A stretch of DNA of 64,000 nt from Rarobacter faecitabidus (GTDB lineage Bacteria > Actinomycetota > Actinomycetes > Actinomycetales > Cellulomonadaceae), in the NCBI RefSeq assembly GCF_006716265.1, contig NZ_VFOS01000003.1, forward strand, positions 62,001-126,000. Reading direction: 5' to 3'. Below are positions 36,545 through 44,702 of this stretch, in pieces. The notes beneath the pieces are model-generated. The model was not told the DNA's origin and searched no databases. It saw only the letters and a list, made by a program, of their open reading frames with translations. Numbering within the stretch: the first letter of the stretch is position 1; each line of letters begins with the position of its first letter. Both the position numbers and the translations under genes were made by a program.

Positions 36545-37236
36545 GCTTCGGCCCTCGCGCGTTCGTCGGCGCGGATCGCGTCTTCCCAGCATTCGCCACA
36601 GGCGACACCGCCGACGCGGCTACGGCCCGCGTGAGTGCAGGTGAGTTCCTTGGCGAGCTGGTGTGTGCGTGAGAACCACTGCGGCGGCTTGCGACGAGTC
36701 GTGGCCACCGCCGGAGCACCCGCGTCACCGGGTTGACGCACCTGCTTCGCGAGCTCGACACCAGTCGTGGCAGTGATCTCACCGTCGCGGATCATCCTGC
36801 GTGCCTCAGTCGGCAACGTCATCAACGAAAGAGAGTCACGGACCGTCGCCACCGAGTAGCCTGTCCGCGCAGCGATCTTCTGAATCGTCAAGCCGGCGTT
36901 GACGAGCCGCTGGAATGCCTGAGCCCGCTCTACCGGCTCTAGCTGTTTGTGCATCGCCGCGGCCAGCATGACCTCAGTGGCCAAACCGGCCGACGCAGGC
37001 TTGCAGAACAGTGCCGGCACCTCGGACAGGCCCGCAGCCTTCGCCGCAGCGAACCGGCGATGCCCATCAACGATCATGTAAGTCCCCGCCGTCCCTGCAG
37101 GACGGACCAGCACCGGCTGCAGAACCCCAACGGCAGCCACCGACGCCGTGAGCTCGTCCAGATCAGCGCCCGCATTACCGCGCACATTCTTCGGATCAGG
37201 CACCAACGCCCCCACCGGAATCAACGTCGCCGCCAT
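36541..37236 (-). CDS. ParB N-terminal domain protein 1
   Basis: A 231 aa protein beginning MAATLIPVGALVPDPKNVRG. The ParB/Spo0J fold is clear in LQPVLVRPAGTAGTYMIVDGHRRFAAAKAAGL and the HTH IQKIAARTGYSVATVRDSLSLM. C-terminal cysteines (CTH...CGEC) add a zinc-like motif. Two tandem ParB-like genes suggest partition or early regulation. Confidence 0.85.
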   Translation of the reverse strand: MAATLIPVGALVPDPKNVRGNAGADLDELTASVAAVGVLQPVLVRPAGTAGTYMIVDGHRRFAAAKAAGLSEVPALFCKPASAGLATEVMLAAAMHKQLEPVERAQAFQRLVNAGLTIQKIAARTGYSVATVRDSLSLMTLPTEARRMIRDGEITATTGVELAKQVRQPGDAGAPAVATTRRKPPQWFSRTHQLAKELTCTHAGRSRVGGVACGECWEDAIRADERARAEA

Positions 37237-37237
37237 G

Positions 37238-38830
37238 TCACTTGCCGTCCGTGACATCCGCGAGAGCGGCGAGGGCTTCGAGCGCGTCCGGTGTCGGCTC
37301 GTATCCGAGAGACTGCAACGCCGTGTACCAGGTGCGGATCAGTTCGGCGTCACCCTGTGACGTGGTGCCCCAATCCTGGTGGTCGATCGTCCACGCCGCG
37401 GTCGTCATCACGACGACTGACGTCGCCGGGTCAAGCTGCGCGAGCTTTTCGGCGACGGCCTCGTAATGCGTGTCCTCGTCGTCGTTCTCATCCAGTGGTG
37501 GGACACCGAGGATCTCGCCAAGCCGTTCATTGTCGAGGAGCGCCGAGTTGAAGAACTCGGGGACGTCGTCGTAAAACGTGGCACGCACGAACGCTTGCCC
37601 GATCAGCGGCCACAGTGCCGCACTGAACGACCCGTCCAACGGCTCGCCTGCCTGGAGGAGTTCCTTCACGAACGCGGCACGGTAGTCCTGCTCGTCTGTG
37701 GCCATCACGCCGAACTTCTCCTCGAGTTCCTTGCGGCGAGCATCGCGCTTGCGCTGCTCCACAAGCCACGGCGGATCCGCCTGCGTCTTCGGCGCGGCCG
37801 CCTTGGCGGCAGCGTCGCGCGCCTCTTGCTCCTCGGGTGTGAACGCGCGATACACGTCCGGGCCCGACGAGGAGATGAACGCGGTGAAATGACCGGGATG
37901 CTCCTCGGCCAGCGCTGCCTGAACTTTGGGCACGAGCGCGGCGAACGTGTCCGGGTGCGAGTTGTAGGCGTAGGCAAAGAGACGTCCCGGCGGCTGGGTC
38001 GACATATATTCGCGGATCACCGTGACGCCAAGAGCCTCGAGGTCGTCCAACACCTCCGTCGCAGACTCGAGCCGCGTACGGAACAACTGCAGACGACTCA
38101 CGACAAACGAGACATTGGACGCATCGCCGTTCAGAGCCTCATCAAGCGCGGCCGTCGCGCCGGGGATGTCCTCGACGTCCGCGATCGCCTCTGCCTGTGC
38201 GAGCGTCAACGTCCGCGCGTGCACCGCCTCACGTGCCTTCTCCGGCAGACCAATCAGTTTGATCCGGTTCGACACATGCGACTGCGACCGTCCGACACGT
38301 TTGGCCACCTGGTCCTGCGACAGACCGAGATCCAGCAGACCCTGGAAGCCGTCCGCCTCCTCAACCGCCGTCAAGTCGCTGCGCTGGATGTTCTCGACAA
38401 GCATCAGTTCGAGCTGATCCGCCTCCGACAACGTCGGATCGATCACCACCGGCACCTCCGCCAGGCCCGCCACGACCGCGGCCGCATGACGACGGTGCCC
38501 GATCACGAGACGGAACCGGGCCTCATCGCCCGGGTCCGGGACCGCCAGCAAGTTCTGCCGGATCCCGTGCTCACGGATCGAGTCCGCCAACTCCGACACG
38601 TCCCCGACCTCGCGGCGCGGATTCGACGGATGCGGCCGCAACTGATCGACCGGCACAAGGCGCGCGCCCGCAGGCAGGTCGCCCAGCAGCGAACCCGCCA
38701 CCGGCGTCGACTCCGCCGAGATCTCCTCAACCGCCGGCACACTCGCCCGCGCCTTCCCCTTCCGCGCCGGCGACTTCGCGCCGGTCACGGTTTCCTTCGT
38801 CGCTGTTCCCACACTGACCAACCCCTTCAA
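37238..38830 (-). CDS. ParB/RepB/Spo0J family protein 2
   Basis: A 530 aa ParB-like protein: VPVDQLRPHPSNPRREVGDVSELADSIREHGIRQNLLAV...FRLVIGHRRHAAAVVAGLAEVPVVI, then the HTH LSQDQVAKRVGRSQSHVSNRIKLIGLPEKARE. The extra ~280 aa C-terminal region is acidic and not recognised. TTG start at 38830 overlaps the upstream stop (TTGA). Could support plasmid-like prophage maintenance or act as a DNA-binding regulator. Confidence 0.85.
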   Translation of the reverse strand: MKGLVSVGTATKETVTGAKSPARKGKARASVPAVEEISAESTPVAGSLLGDLPAGARLVPVDQLRPHPSNPRREVGDVSELADSIREHGIRQNLLAVPDPGDEARFRLVIGHRRHAAAVVAGLAEVPVVIDPTLSEADQLELMLVENIQRSDLTAVEEADGFQGLLDLGLSQDQVAKRVGRSQSHVSNRIKLIGLPEKAREAVHARTLTLAQAEAIADVEDIPGATAALDEALNGDASNVSFVVSRLQLFRTRLESATEVLDDLEALGVTVIREYMSTQPPGRLFAYAYNSHPDTFAALVPKVQAALAEEHPGHFTAFISSSGPDVYRAFTPEEQEARDAAAKAAAPKTQADPPWLVEQRKRDARRKELEEKFGVMATDEQDYRAAFVKELLQAGEPLDGSFSAALWPLIGQAFVRATFYDDVPEFFNSALLDNERLGEILGVPPLDENDDEDTHYEAVAEKLAQLDPATSVVVMTTAAWTIDHQDWGTTSQGDAELIRTWYTALQSLGYEPTPDALEALAALADVTDGK

Positions 38831-39033
38831 TCCTGTTTCCTAGCCACGACGCTCTTCGCGTCCGGGCAACCCTTCATGTGGTCGCGCTGCACCTCACGTG
38901 CCGCGCTATCTGTCTCTGCCAGCCGCTCCCACGCGCACCCGATGCAGGTGGCGATCAGACGGCCGTCCTCCGGGATTACATGCAGATTCCCGTCACCCGG
39001 GAACTGCGCCGCGACCCGTACCTGCCGGCTCAC
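38827..39033 (-). CDS. Small zinc-finger-like phage protein (68 aa)
   Basis: From GTG 39033: VSRQVRVAAQFPGDGNLHV, with a CIGCAW...HMKGC pattern suitable for a zinc site. Overlaps both neighbours. Unknown role. Confidence 0.55.
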   Translation of the reverse strand: MSRQVRVAAQFPGDGNLHVIPEDGRLIATCIGCAWERLAETDSAAREVQRDHMKGCPDAKSVVARKQD

Positions 39034-39332
39034 CCCGCGATCGCCGCTTCACGACCCGACAAGGCCGTGCGTGCCGGACACACCGCGAAATGAATCAACG
39101 CCGGCCGCTCAGTCGGATCCGGGCTCTCAGTCGCCGGCAACACACGCGCCGTCGACGAACCGATCTGCACCGCATGCGACGGCCGGATCCCGCAGGCCGA
39201 AACGAACTCCGGCTCAAACGGCGCCCACTGCCGCTGCGACCCCGGATGCAACTCCAGCGGCATCACCAGCAGCATCACCACCGCCCGGCCACACGCCTTG
39301 CACTGCGTCTCCTGACGCGCGCTCACCGCCAC
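39030..39332 (-). CDS. Small Cys-containing phage protein (100 aa)
   Basis: From GTG 39332 (MAVSARQETQCKACGRAVVM). An N-terminal CKAC pair and later isolated cysteines suggest a partial zinc ribbon. Coupled to both neighbours by overlaps. Function unknown. Confidence 0.55.
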   Translation of the reverse strand: MAVSARQETQCKACGRAVVMLLVMPLELHPGSQRQWAPFEPEFVSACGIRPSHAVQIGSSTARVLPATESPDPTERPALIHFAVCPARTALSGREAAIAG

Positions 39333-39847
39333 ACCGCCACAATCCGCTCACCATCACCGCGGGCATGCCTGCCCGTGTGACCGCGCCGACGCGTACACAC
39401 CGCGCCAAGCAACTCGACCGGATGCGACTTCGCTTCACACCACAGCGCGTCGTCCTCACCCGTCAGATCCGCAGGGAGATCCTCGCGCCACGCCGGCGGG
39501 AAATCCGCAGCCGCCACCCACTCGCGATCACGCGCAGGCTTCACGACCACAGCCGCAACCCGAGCAGCCTCCCGCGCCGAATCCGCGGCACGCTGCGCAA
39601 CATCGACCGCGACGACCAGATCCACGACCTTCTGCGGCAGCTCGACACCCACGGCAAGCGCGAGCAAGCACTGCCGAACCACTCCGCCGGAAAGCAAGTC
39701 GCGGACCTGCTCCCACAGCTGCACGTCATCACGACCAGGACGCTGACGCTGCAGCAACGAAAACGCGGCATCCGCCGTGTCCCGCGCGACATCCTCGACA
39801 GTGCGGACCCGCACCGAGGACACAACCCCAATCACCGAAGCGTTCAT
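39323..39847 (-). CDS. Hypothetical phage early protein (174 aa)
   Basis: MNASVIGVVSSVRVRTVEDVARDT begins a mostly helical protein with a C-terminal C...H motif (EAKSHPVELLGAVCTRRRGHTGRHARG). No family recognised. Coupled to the next gene by overlap. Confidence 0.55.
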   Translation of the reverse strand: MNASVIGVVSSVRVRTVEDVARDTADAAFSLLQRQRPGRDDVQLWEQVRDLLSGGVVRQCLLALAVGVELPQKVVDLVVAVDVAQRAADSAREAARVAAVVVKPARDREWVAAADFPPAWREDLPADLTGEDDALWCEAKSHPVELLGAVCTRRRGHTGRHARGDGERIVAVWR

Positions 39848-40236
39848 AGGCCCGGATCACCCCCGCCATTGAGGAACGATGCCAACGCTGCTGCGCCCGG
39901 CACCACGGCTATCGCCAACAGGACCGCACCAGCACGACGCAGGATCTCGGAGACGTGAGACTTGCCCGCCCTGCGAGGCCAAACAAGATGGACCGCCCTG
40001 AAACGACCACCGGGCTGCACCTGCGCGGCGCGAACCGTCTCCAACGCCGTCACCGCGTCACGCAAATTGATGCCAGATGCCTGCGACAGCTCGACCGCCG
40101 CCCGCGTAATACCCCACGCCGACGACAACTCCTCCACCGTCGCTTTCAACCGGCGAGGCGACATCCACAAGCGGCGCACCGCCAACAACCCGGCGAAGAC
40201 CACGACCGTGAGACTGATCAGAAAAAACCACGTCAT
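39844..40236 (-). CDS. Phage membrane protein (130 aa)
   Basis: MTWFFLISLTVVVFAGLLAV is a membrane segment at the N terminus; a second lies near the C terminus (AGAVLLAIAVVPGAAALASFL). A helical domain lies between. Start 40236 follows the excisionase-like gene by ATGA-type overlap. Function unknown. Confidence 0.55.
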   Translation of the reverse strand: MTWFFLISLTVVVFAGLLAVRRLWMSPRRLKATVEELSSAWGITRAAVELSQASGINLRDAVTALETVRAAQVQPGGRFRAVHLVWPRRAGKSHVSEILRRAGAVLLAIAVVPGAAALASFLNGGGDPGL

Positions 40237-40508
40237 CGTCCGCCCCCCGCCCGACGACGAGCCGCCAAATCGACAACGTTGCCCGACCGACGCGGACGCT
40301 GATGCGAGCACGCACCCGACAGCAGCTGCTCCTCGAGACACACCCGCGCGATCGTCCACCGGCCACCCTTCACCCGCTGCGTCGCGTGCACCTCGCCCGA
40401 CTCCACCCGCCGGCGCATCGTCACCGTATGACACCGAGCAACAGCCGCGGCCTCCGCCACCGTCAAGAACTCCGCCGCTGCCGGCACCACTACGAGCCCG
40501 GCGCTCAC
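40233..40508 (-). CDS. Excisionase-like HTH protein
   Basis: A 91 aa MerR/HTH_17-type protein from GTG 40508. EFLTVAEAAAVARCHTVTMRRRVESGEVHATQRVKGGRWTIARV has the typical winged-helix pattern of excisionases and small DNA-binding factors. It is far from the integrase, so it may be an early regulator rather than Xis; either is possible. Confidence 0.7.
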   Translation of the reverse strand: MSAGLVVVPAAAEFLTVAEAAAVARCHTVTMRRRVESGEVHATQRVKGGRWTIARVCLEEQLLSGACSHQRPRRSGNVVDLAARRRAGGGR

Positions 40509-40876
40509 GACGCCCTCCACAACGCAGCGTCAAGCCGCTCATTCTCGACCTGCCGGCGGATCTCCGTGTTCTCGCGAAGTTCAAGACGACGAGCACGCAG
40601 AGCCGACAACTCATGACGCATCACACGCAACGCCTCAGTCGGCGACAACATCGGACGGGCGGCTTCGGGGCGCGGAGTCGAAATGTAAATCGCTGACCGA
40701 GCTGTGCTTGCCTCATGCCACGAGAACACCTCGTCACTGTCATGACCGATCGACAGCGCGTCCTCCACCACCTGACGCTCGATCAACGCAACAGCACCCG
40801 GATACAGCACCGACGACGGCGCCACCGGATCAATCGTTGGTATGGTCAAAGGGACCAACTCCTTCAAGTAGGTCAA
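40505..40876 (-). CDS. Hypothetical phage early protein (123 aa)
   Basis: MTYLKELVPLTIPTIDPVAP begins a protein with a charged helical C terminus (MRHELSALRARRLELRENTEIRRQVENERLDAAL). Overlaps both neighbours (GTGA and ATGA). Function unknown. Confidence 0.55.
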   Translation of the reverse strand: MTYLKELVPLTIPTIDPVAPSSVLYPGAVALIERQVVEDALSIGHDSDEVFSWHEASTARSAIYISTPRPEAARPMLSPTEALRVMRHELSALRARRLELRENTEIRRQVENERLDAALWRAS

Positions 40877-41625
40877 GACCGATCAGCGTCGTCCGCCAAG
40901 ACAGGACGCTGGTCGGTCGTTTTGGTGTTGGGAAATGTGATCCCCGCATTCATGCGCTGGATCGTTTCTAGATGCGCAGAAACCCGCTCAACAGCGGCAA
41001 GCAACGCGTCACCGATCTCGCTGCCGCAGTGGTAAGAGAACCCCGTATCGCGCGAGTGCTCCGACGCTGCCGCCGGAGGAGGCACAGCGGCAGCGTCGGA
41101 GGGTTCCCCTACAGTCGGGACCACAGGAGCAGACGGACCAACGCCTGCCCCACCGACGACACCCGACCGCGACAACGGCGAGTGTCCAACTGAAGGAGAA
41201 GCATCATGGCGAGCATCAGACTTACCGTCGGCATGAACCGGTGGCATTTGCCTCTCGACACCGATGTTGAGGAACTCAAAGCCGCTGTCTTCAACGCGAT
41301 GCGTTTCGACAAAGGTGACTGGATTTCCATCAAGACCACCAACACGCTTGTCGACATCTACATCAGCAGCGGCGTGCCGATCAGTATCCAGCCGGTCGTC
41401 GGTGTCAACGTCGACCAAATCTAAGAACATCTGGGCGGCGTGTGCGGCTTGTTCGCACGCGCCGCGCACCAAGTCGACTGCGACCGAACCAAGCGGTAGC
41501 CCCGACTCGTTGAGCATGAGCAGAACCTCAGCACACACCTGCTCCGAAGAAGCCGCCGTCACGCGCAATACCCGCAAAGCATCGAGGCGCTGATCAACGC
41601 CGATCATTTGGTCAACCCCGTTCAT
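40873..41625 (-). CDS. Hypothetical phage early protein (250 aa)
   Basis: Starts MNGVDQMIGVDQRLDALRVL, coupled by ATGA to the repressor stop. The N-terminal 75 residues (SSEQVCAEVLLMLNESGLPLGSVAVDLVRGACEQAAHAAQMFLDLV) and the C-terminal 45 (GSEIGDALLAAVERVSAHLETIQRMNAG) look genuinely coding. The middle is low-complexity and lies antisense to a good rightward gene at 41206. Function unknown. Confidence 0.6.
   Translation of the reverse strand: MNGVDQMIGVDQRLDALRVLRVTAASSEQVCAEVLLMLNESGLPLGSVAVDLVRGACEQAAHAAQMFLDLVDVDTDDRLDTDRHAAADVDVDKRVGGLDGNPVTFVETHRVEDSGFEFLNIGVERQMPPVHADGKSDARHDASPSVGHSPLSRSGVVGGAGVGPSAPVVPTVGEPSDAAAVPPPAAASEHSRDTGFSYHCGSEIGDALLAAVERVSAHLETIQRMNAGITFPNTKTTDQRPVLADDADRS
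41206..41424 (+). CDS. Nested antisense small protein (72 aa)
   Basis: MASIRLTVGMNRWHLPLDTD begins a compact alternating beta/alpha protein ending SIQPVVGVNVDQI. The ribosome site (AAGGAGA) is well placed. It lies fully inside the leftward gene 40873-41625 on the opposite strand. Protein-like composition and the strong ribosome site make it a better gene candidate than chance; the overlap is unusual. Confidence 0.6.
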   Translation: MASIRLTVGMNRWHLPLDTDVEELKAAVFNAMRFDKGDWISIKTTNTLVDIYISSGVPISIQPVVGVNVDQI

Positions 41626-41882
41626 CCCGCCAACCGCCCATCCGCGAGCGCGTGTTGCTTTGTTGGCTGGGGCAGGACATCAACGGCGGTTACGTGCAGA
41701 GCATCAGCTATGCGTGAGAGATCCTTGAAGGTCAATTGCTCCGGGTCGAGCAGACGACGGCGGAGAGACGCATAGGGAATGCGCGTCTCCGAAGCGAGAG
41801 AGTTGATCGAGTAACCCTGCTCGCGCATGTAGGTCTGAATGGGCTCAACAACCCGATCGAGCGCGTCTATTGCGTTAGCCAT
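41622..41882 (-). CDS. Phage repressor/Cro-type HTH protein
   Basis: An 86 aa XRE-type protein. QTYMREQGYSINSLASETRIPYASLRRRLLDPEQLTFKDLSRIADALHV is a complete helix-turn-helix. It heads the leftward early operon and is divergent from a second HTH gene, with three operator-like palindromes between them; one overlaps its own start codon, suggesting autoregulation. Confidence 0.85.
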   Translation of the reverse strand: MANAIDALDRVVEPIQTYMREQGYSINSLASETRIPYASLRRRLLDPEQLTFKDLSRIADALHVTAVDVLPQPTKQHALADGRLAG

Positions 41883-41932
41883 ATGCCTAACGTAGCCGCA
41901 TGGCTAACGGTTGTCAATTAGCCGTATGGCTA
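41876..41932. promoter_or_regulatory. Lysogeny switch with three operator palindromes
   Basis: Three copies of TAGCC-N4-GGCTA lie between the divergent regulators: 41876-41889 (one mismatch), 41893-41906 and 41919-41932, with 17 and 26 bp between start points. The first overlaps the repressor ATG. This is the expected arrangement for a CI/Cro-type switch. Confidence 0.8.
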
Positions 41933-41965
41933 GACATGTGAACTCATGGCGTGTACGTTGTCCAC

Positions 41966-42319
41966 ATGGACAAAGGCCGGAGACTGTCTCAACTAGTCAC
42001 CCTGGAGCTGATCGCAGAAGCCAAGAAGCAGGGCATCAAGCAGAAAGACGTGGCGAAAGCGGCTGGGATCAGTGCGCCGCAGTTGTCGTATTACGCGGCA
42101 GGCGTTAGAGGACTCATGACGCTAGGTACTTTCTCCAACGCTTGCACCTTCCTTGGTGTCGACCCACGACATGTCGTTGGACGCGCGCAAGACAAACTCC
42201 TTAGCGAGATCGCACATCCCTCAACTTCGGCCATCGCGATTACGGATGCGGATCTAGATGCTGCAGAAGAAGCAGCGCGACGATCTGCTCGGCCGCGAGC
42301 GCGCGTCGATCGGGAGTGA
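41966..42319 (+). CDS. Second HTH regulator (CI/Cro partner)
   Basis: A 117 aa protein starting MDKGRRLSQLVTLELIAEAK. The HTH is KQGIKQKDVAKAAGISAPQLSYYAAGVRGLMTLGTFSNACTFLGV. Divergent from the XRE repressor across the operators. An in-frame GTG at 41951 is an alternative start. The C terminus is Arg-rich and overlaps a convergent small gene. Confidence 0.82.
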   Translation: MDKGRRLSQLVTLELIAEAKKQGIKQKDVAKAAGISAPQLSYYAAGVRGLMTLGTFSNACTFLGVDPRHVVGRAQDKLLSEIAHPSTSAIAITDADLDAAEEAARRSARPRARVDRE

Positions 42320-42482
42320 GGTTGGCGTCGAGCCAGGCGGAATGTTGTTCGGGGTCTAGACCGGCACGGGCGGTAGGCGGTAGGTTTGCGGGGCGGTCTG
42401 TACTGATCGTGAGGCTGTAGCCGAGGAAGACTACGGCCTCGATTGATTCACAAAAACACGAGGTCAGGGCTTCGTTGTCCAT
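42240..42482 (-). CDS. Possible small protein (80 aa)
   Basis: MDNEALTSCFCESIEAVVFL begins an 80 aa frame with plausible composition (DPEQHSAWLDANLTPDRRALAAEQIVALLLL). It overlaps the 3' end of the HTH gene tail to tail by 80 bp, so it is uncertain. No family recognised. Confidence 0.45.
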   Translation of the reverse strand: MDNEALTSCFCESIEAVVFLGYSLTISTDRPANLPPTARAGLDPEQHSAWLDANLTPDRRALAAEQIVALLLLQHLDPHP

Positions 42483-42547
42483 GAATGGTATTCGAAGCGC
42501 AAGACTTCACGATGTGGGCCACGGGGCCCTGAACCTTGGAGAATGGG

Positions 42548-43513
42548 ATGAAGAAGAACCTCCTAACGCTTGTTGCCTCGGCGGCATTGATCACGTCAGT
42601 CCTGGGCGGTTGTGGGAATGAAGAGACAACGCCAAGCGAAACGTCGAGTGACAAGGCAGCACCAACGGAATCGACTTCGACGACCGAGACGCCAGCCACG
42701 GAGCCGAATAAAGGGTCAGCGGTTGACGCGTGCGCGAAGATCTTCGAGGGCGACGACGATGCGATCTTCATGCGGATCCCAGGAGCGTTGATTGGTATCG
42801 GGGCAGACCTGACTGATGACCAGGCCGACGAATTGACAGAGATCAACGAGGCCCTTGTCGAGGCCAGCAAACTTGCACCCGACGCACTGGCAGGGAAGAT
42901 CGACCGACTCAACGAGCCATTTCAAACGTTTGCCGACGTCGTCGCAGCAGGCGGCGGCAGCCTGAACATGGACACATCACACGTGACTGAGGACATTGCC
43001 GACGTCATGACAAGCTGCACCGAAGCTGGGTTCAGCCTCGCATCTGACACCGAGGCAATCGAAGAAGAACCTGAACCGGAACTCACCGTCGGTCAGCAGA
43101 ACGCGGTCGACAAGGCGGAAAGCTACCTTGAATACAGTGCGTTCTCACGGTCCGGTCTGATCGACCAACTCGAATACGAAGGCTTCACCAAGAAGCAAGC
43201 GAAATTTGCGGTCGACTACATCGATGTCAACTGGAAGCAGCAAGCCGTCGACAAGGCGGAAAGCTACCTCGACAGTAGTTCGTTCTCTCGCTCCGGTCTG
43301 ATCGACCAACTCGAATACGAAGGCTTCACCAAGAAGCAAGCAACGTTCGGAGTGGAACACATCGATGTCAACTGGAAGAAGCAGGCCGCGAAGAAGGCGG
43401 AAAGCTACCTCGAGAGCAGCTCGTTCTCTCGCTCCGGTCTGATCGACCAACTCGAATACGAAGGCTTCACCCGCGCGCAGGCAGAGTACGGCGTGAAAGC
43501 AGTCGGCTACTAG
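42548..43513 (+). CDS. Ltp-type superinfection-exclusion lipoprotein
   Basis: A 321 aa secreted lipoprotein. The signal peptide MKKNLLTLVASAALITSVLGGC ends at a lipobox Cys (residue 22), followed by a Thr/Ser/Glu-rich linker. The C-terminal third has three tandem ~45 aa repeats (KAESYL...FSRSGLIDQLEYEGFTKKQA...DVNWK), the Ltp domain of phage TP-J34, which blocks DNA injection by incoming phage. It stands between the repressor switch and the integrase, the same position as in TP-J34-like prophages. ATG 42548 has GGAG eight bases upstream. Confidence 0.9.
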   Translation: MKKNLLTLVASAALITSVLGGCGNEETTPSETSSDKAAPTESTSTTETPATEPNKGSAVDACAKIFEGDDDAIFMRIPGALIGIGADLTDDQADELTEINEALVEASKLAPDALAGKIDRLNEPFQTFADVVAAGGGSLNMDTSHVTEDIADVMTSCTEAGFSLASDTEAIEEEPEPELTVGQQNAVDKAESYLEYSAFSRSGLIDQLEYEGFTKKQAKFAVDYIDVNWKQQAVDKAESYLDSSSFSRSGLIDQLEYEGFTKKQATFGVEHIDVNWKKQAAKKAESYLESSSFSRSGLIDQLEYEGFTRAQAEYGVKAVGY

Positions 43514-43527
43514 GAGCTCTGATTGAT

Positions 43528-44697
43528 GTGGCGTGGACTCGGAAACTGCCCAGCGGTAAACACCAAGCGCTCTACCGCGGCCCCGACGGGAAAGTCCGCA
43601 CCGTCACCGGCGGGCCCTTCGTCCACAAAGCCGCAGCCGACCGCGCCGGCGCTGCCGCAGAAGCCGAGTCCCGCCACGCCGGCTGGCGCGACCCCGAAGC
43701 ATCCCGCAAAACGTGGGGAGAATGGTGCGCCGCCTGGTGGCCAACACGCACCGTCGCACCATCAACCCTGCGCACCGACGAAGGGCGACGCGACACACAT
43801 CTGCTCCCCCGCTGGGCAGACACCCCACTGTGCGACATCACCAGACACGACATCGTCGCCTGGGCAGCACACCTGCGGCTCGGAGACACAAAGACCGGAC
43901 GGAAACCCGTAGCCTCTGAAACCGTCAAACGGATCGTCCACCTGTTCTCCGCCTCACTCAACGGCGCGATCGACGCAGAAATCCTCACCACCAACCCCGC
44001 CGCCCGACTCAAATTCGGCGGCGGCCACGTCCGACACGGCACCTACCTCACCCGCGCGCAATACGCCGACGTCCGCAAACACCTCGACCCGCGCTGGCAC
44101 CTCGTAGCCGACCTCCTCGTCGGGACCGGCATGCGCTGGGGCGAAGCAACTGGACTTCACCACGCCCGCGTCGACCACCAACGCCGCACACTCGAAGTCA
44201 TCGACGTCTGGCAACAGTCCGGCCGCACCATGAAGCCCTACCCCAAAGGCAAGAAACCCCGCACCGTGCCAATCCCGCCCTGGATCGACCTACCCGCCGC
44301 CACCACCGGCACCTGCGGCTACTCCCACGACACCGGAATCTGCCACTCACCGCTCCTGCTCACCACACCGAACGGCGCGATCCTCGACCAATCCCGCTTC
44401 CGTACCGCCCTCAACAACGCATGCGACAAAGCAGAAATCCCCCACATCCGGATCCACGACCTCCGCCACACCTACGCCAGCTGGCTCATCCAAGATGGAA
44501 TCTCACTATCCGACGTCGGCAAACTCCTCGGCCACACCTCACCACTGACCACTGAACGCTACAAACACCTGCAAGACGAAGTGCCCGACACCGTCACCCG
44601 ATCGCTCGCCAACGACCCACGACAAGCCGCGAGCGCAACACCCGTCATGGAACGCGCAGCGCGCCGCGGGCTCAGAATCGTGCACGGTGGGGCCTAG
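43528..44697 (+). CDS. int: Tyrosine-recombinase phage integrase
   Basis: Site-specific integrase of 389 aa. Catalytic signatures: the first Arg in VGTGMRWGEATGL, HDLRHTYASWLI (HxxR), and GHTSPLTTERYKHL with the His and nucleophilic Tyr. An N-terminal SAM-like domain is seen (TWGEWCAAWWPTRTVAPSTLRTD). GTG 43528 chosen; the frame is open a few codons upstream (IDVAWTRK). It should recombine the 44 bp tRNA-Lys core. It is separated from attR by a 2.5 kb Dam/ParB pair. Confidence 0.93.
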   Translation: MAWTRKLPSGKHQALYRGPDGKVRTVTGGPFVHKAAADRAGAAAEAESRHAGWRDPEASRKTWGEWCAAWWPTRTVAPSTLRTDEGRRDTHLLPRWADTPLCDITRHDIVAWAAHLRLGDTKTGRKPVASETVKRIVHLFSASLNGAIDAEILTTNPAARLKFGGGHVRHGTYLTRAQYADVRKHLDPRWHLVADLLVGTGMRWGEATGLHHARVDHQRRTLEVIDVWQQSGRTMKPYPKGKKPRTVPIPPWIDLPAATTGTCGYSHDTGICHSPLLLTTPNGAILDQSRFRTALNNACDKAEIPHIRIHDLRHTYASWLIQDGISLSDVGKLLGHTSPLTTERYKHLQDEVPDTVTRSLANDPRQAASATPVMERAARRGLRIVHGGA

Positions 44698-44702
44698 CGG
44701 TA

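Noticed and set aside
37466-39958. 830-codon rightward open frame across the ParB region
   Set aside because: Arg/His-rich antisense frame covering at least four coupled leftward genes with recognisable motifs; no domain seen.
40873-41625. Treating the leftward early gene as an artefact because of the nested antisense gene
   Set aside because: Its start is coupled to the repressor stop and its two ends look coding, so it was kept with reduced confidence.
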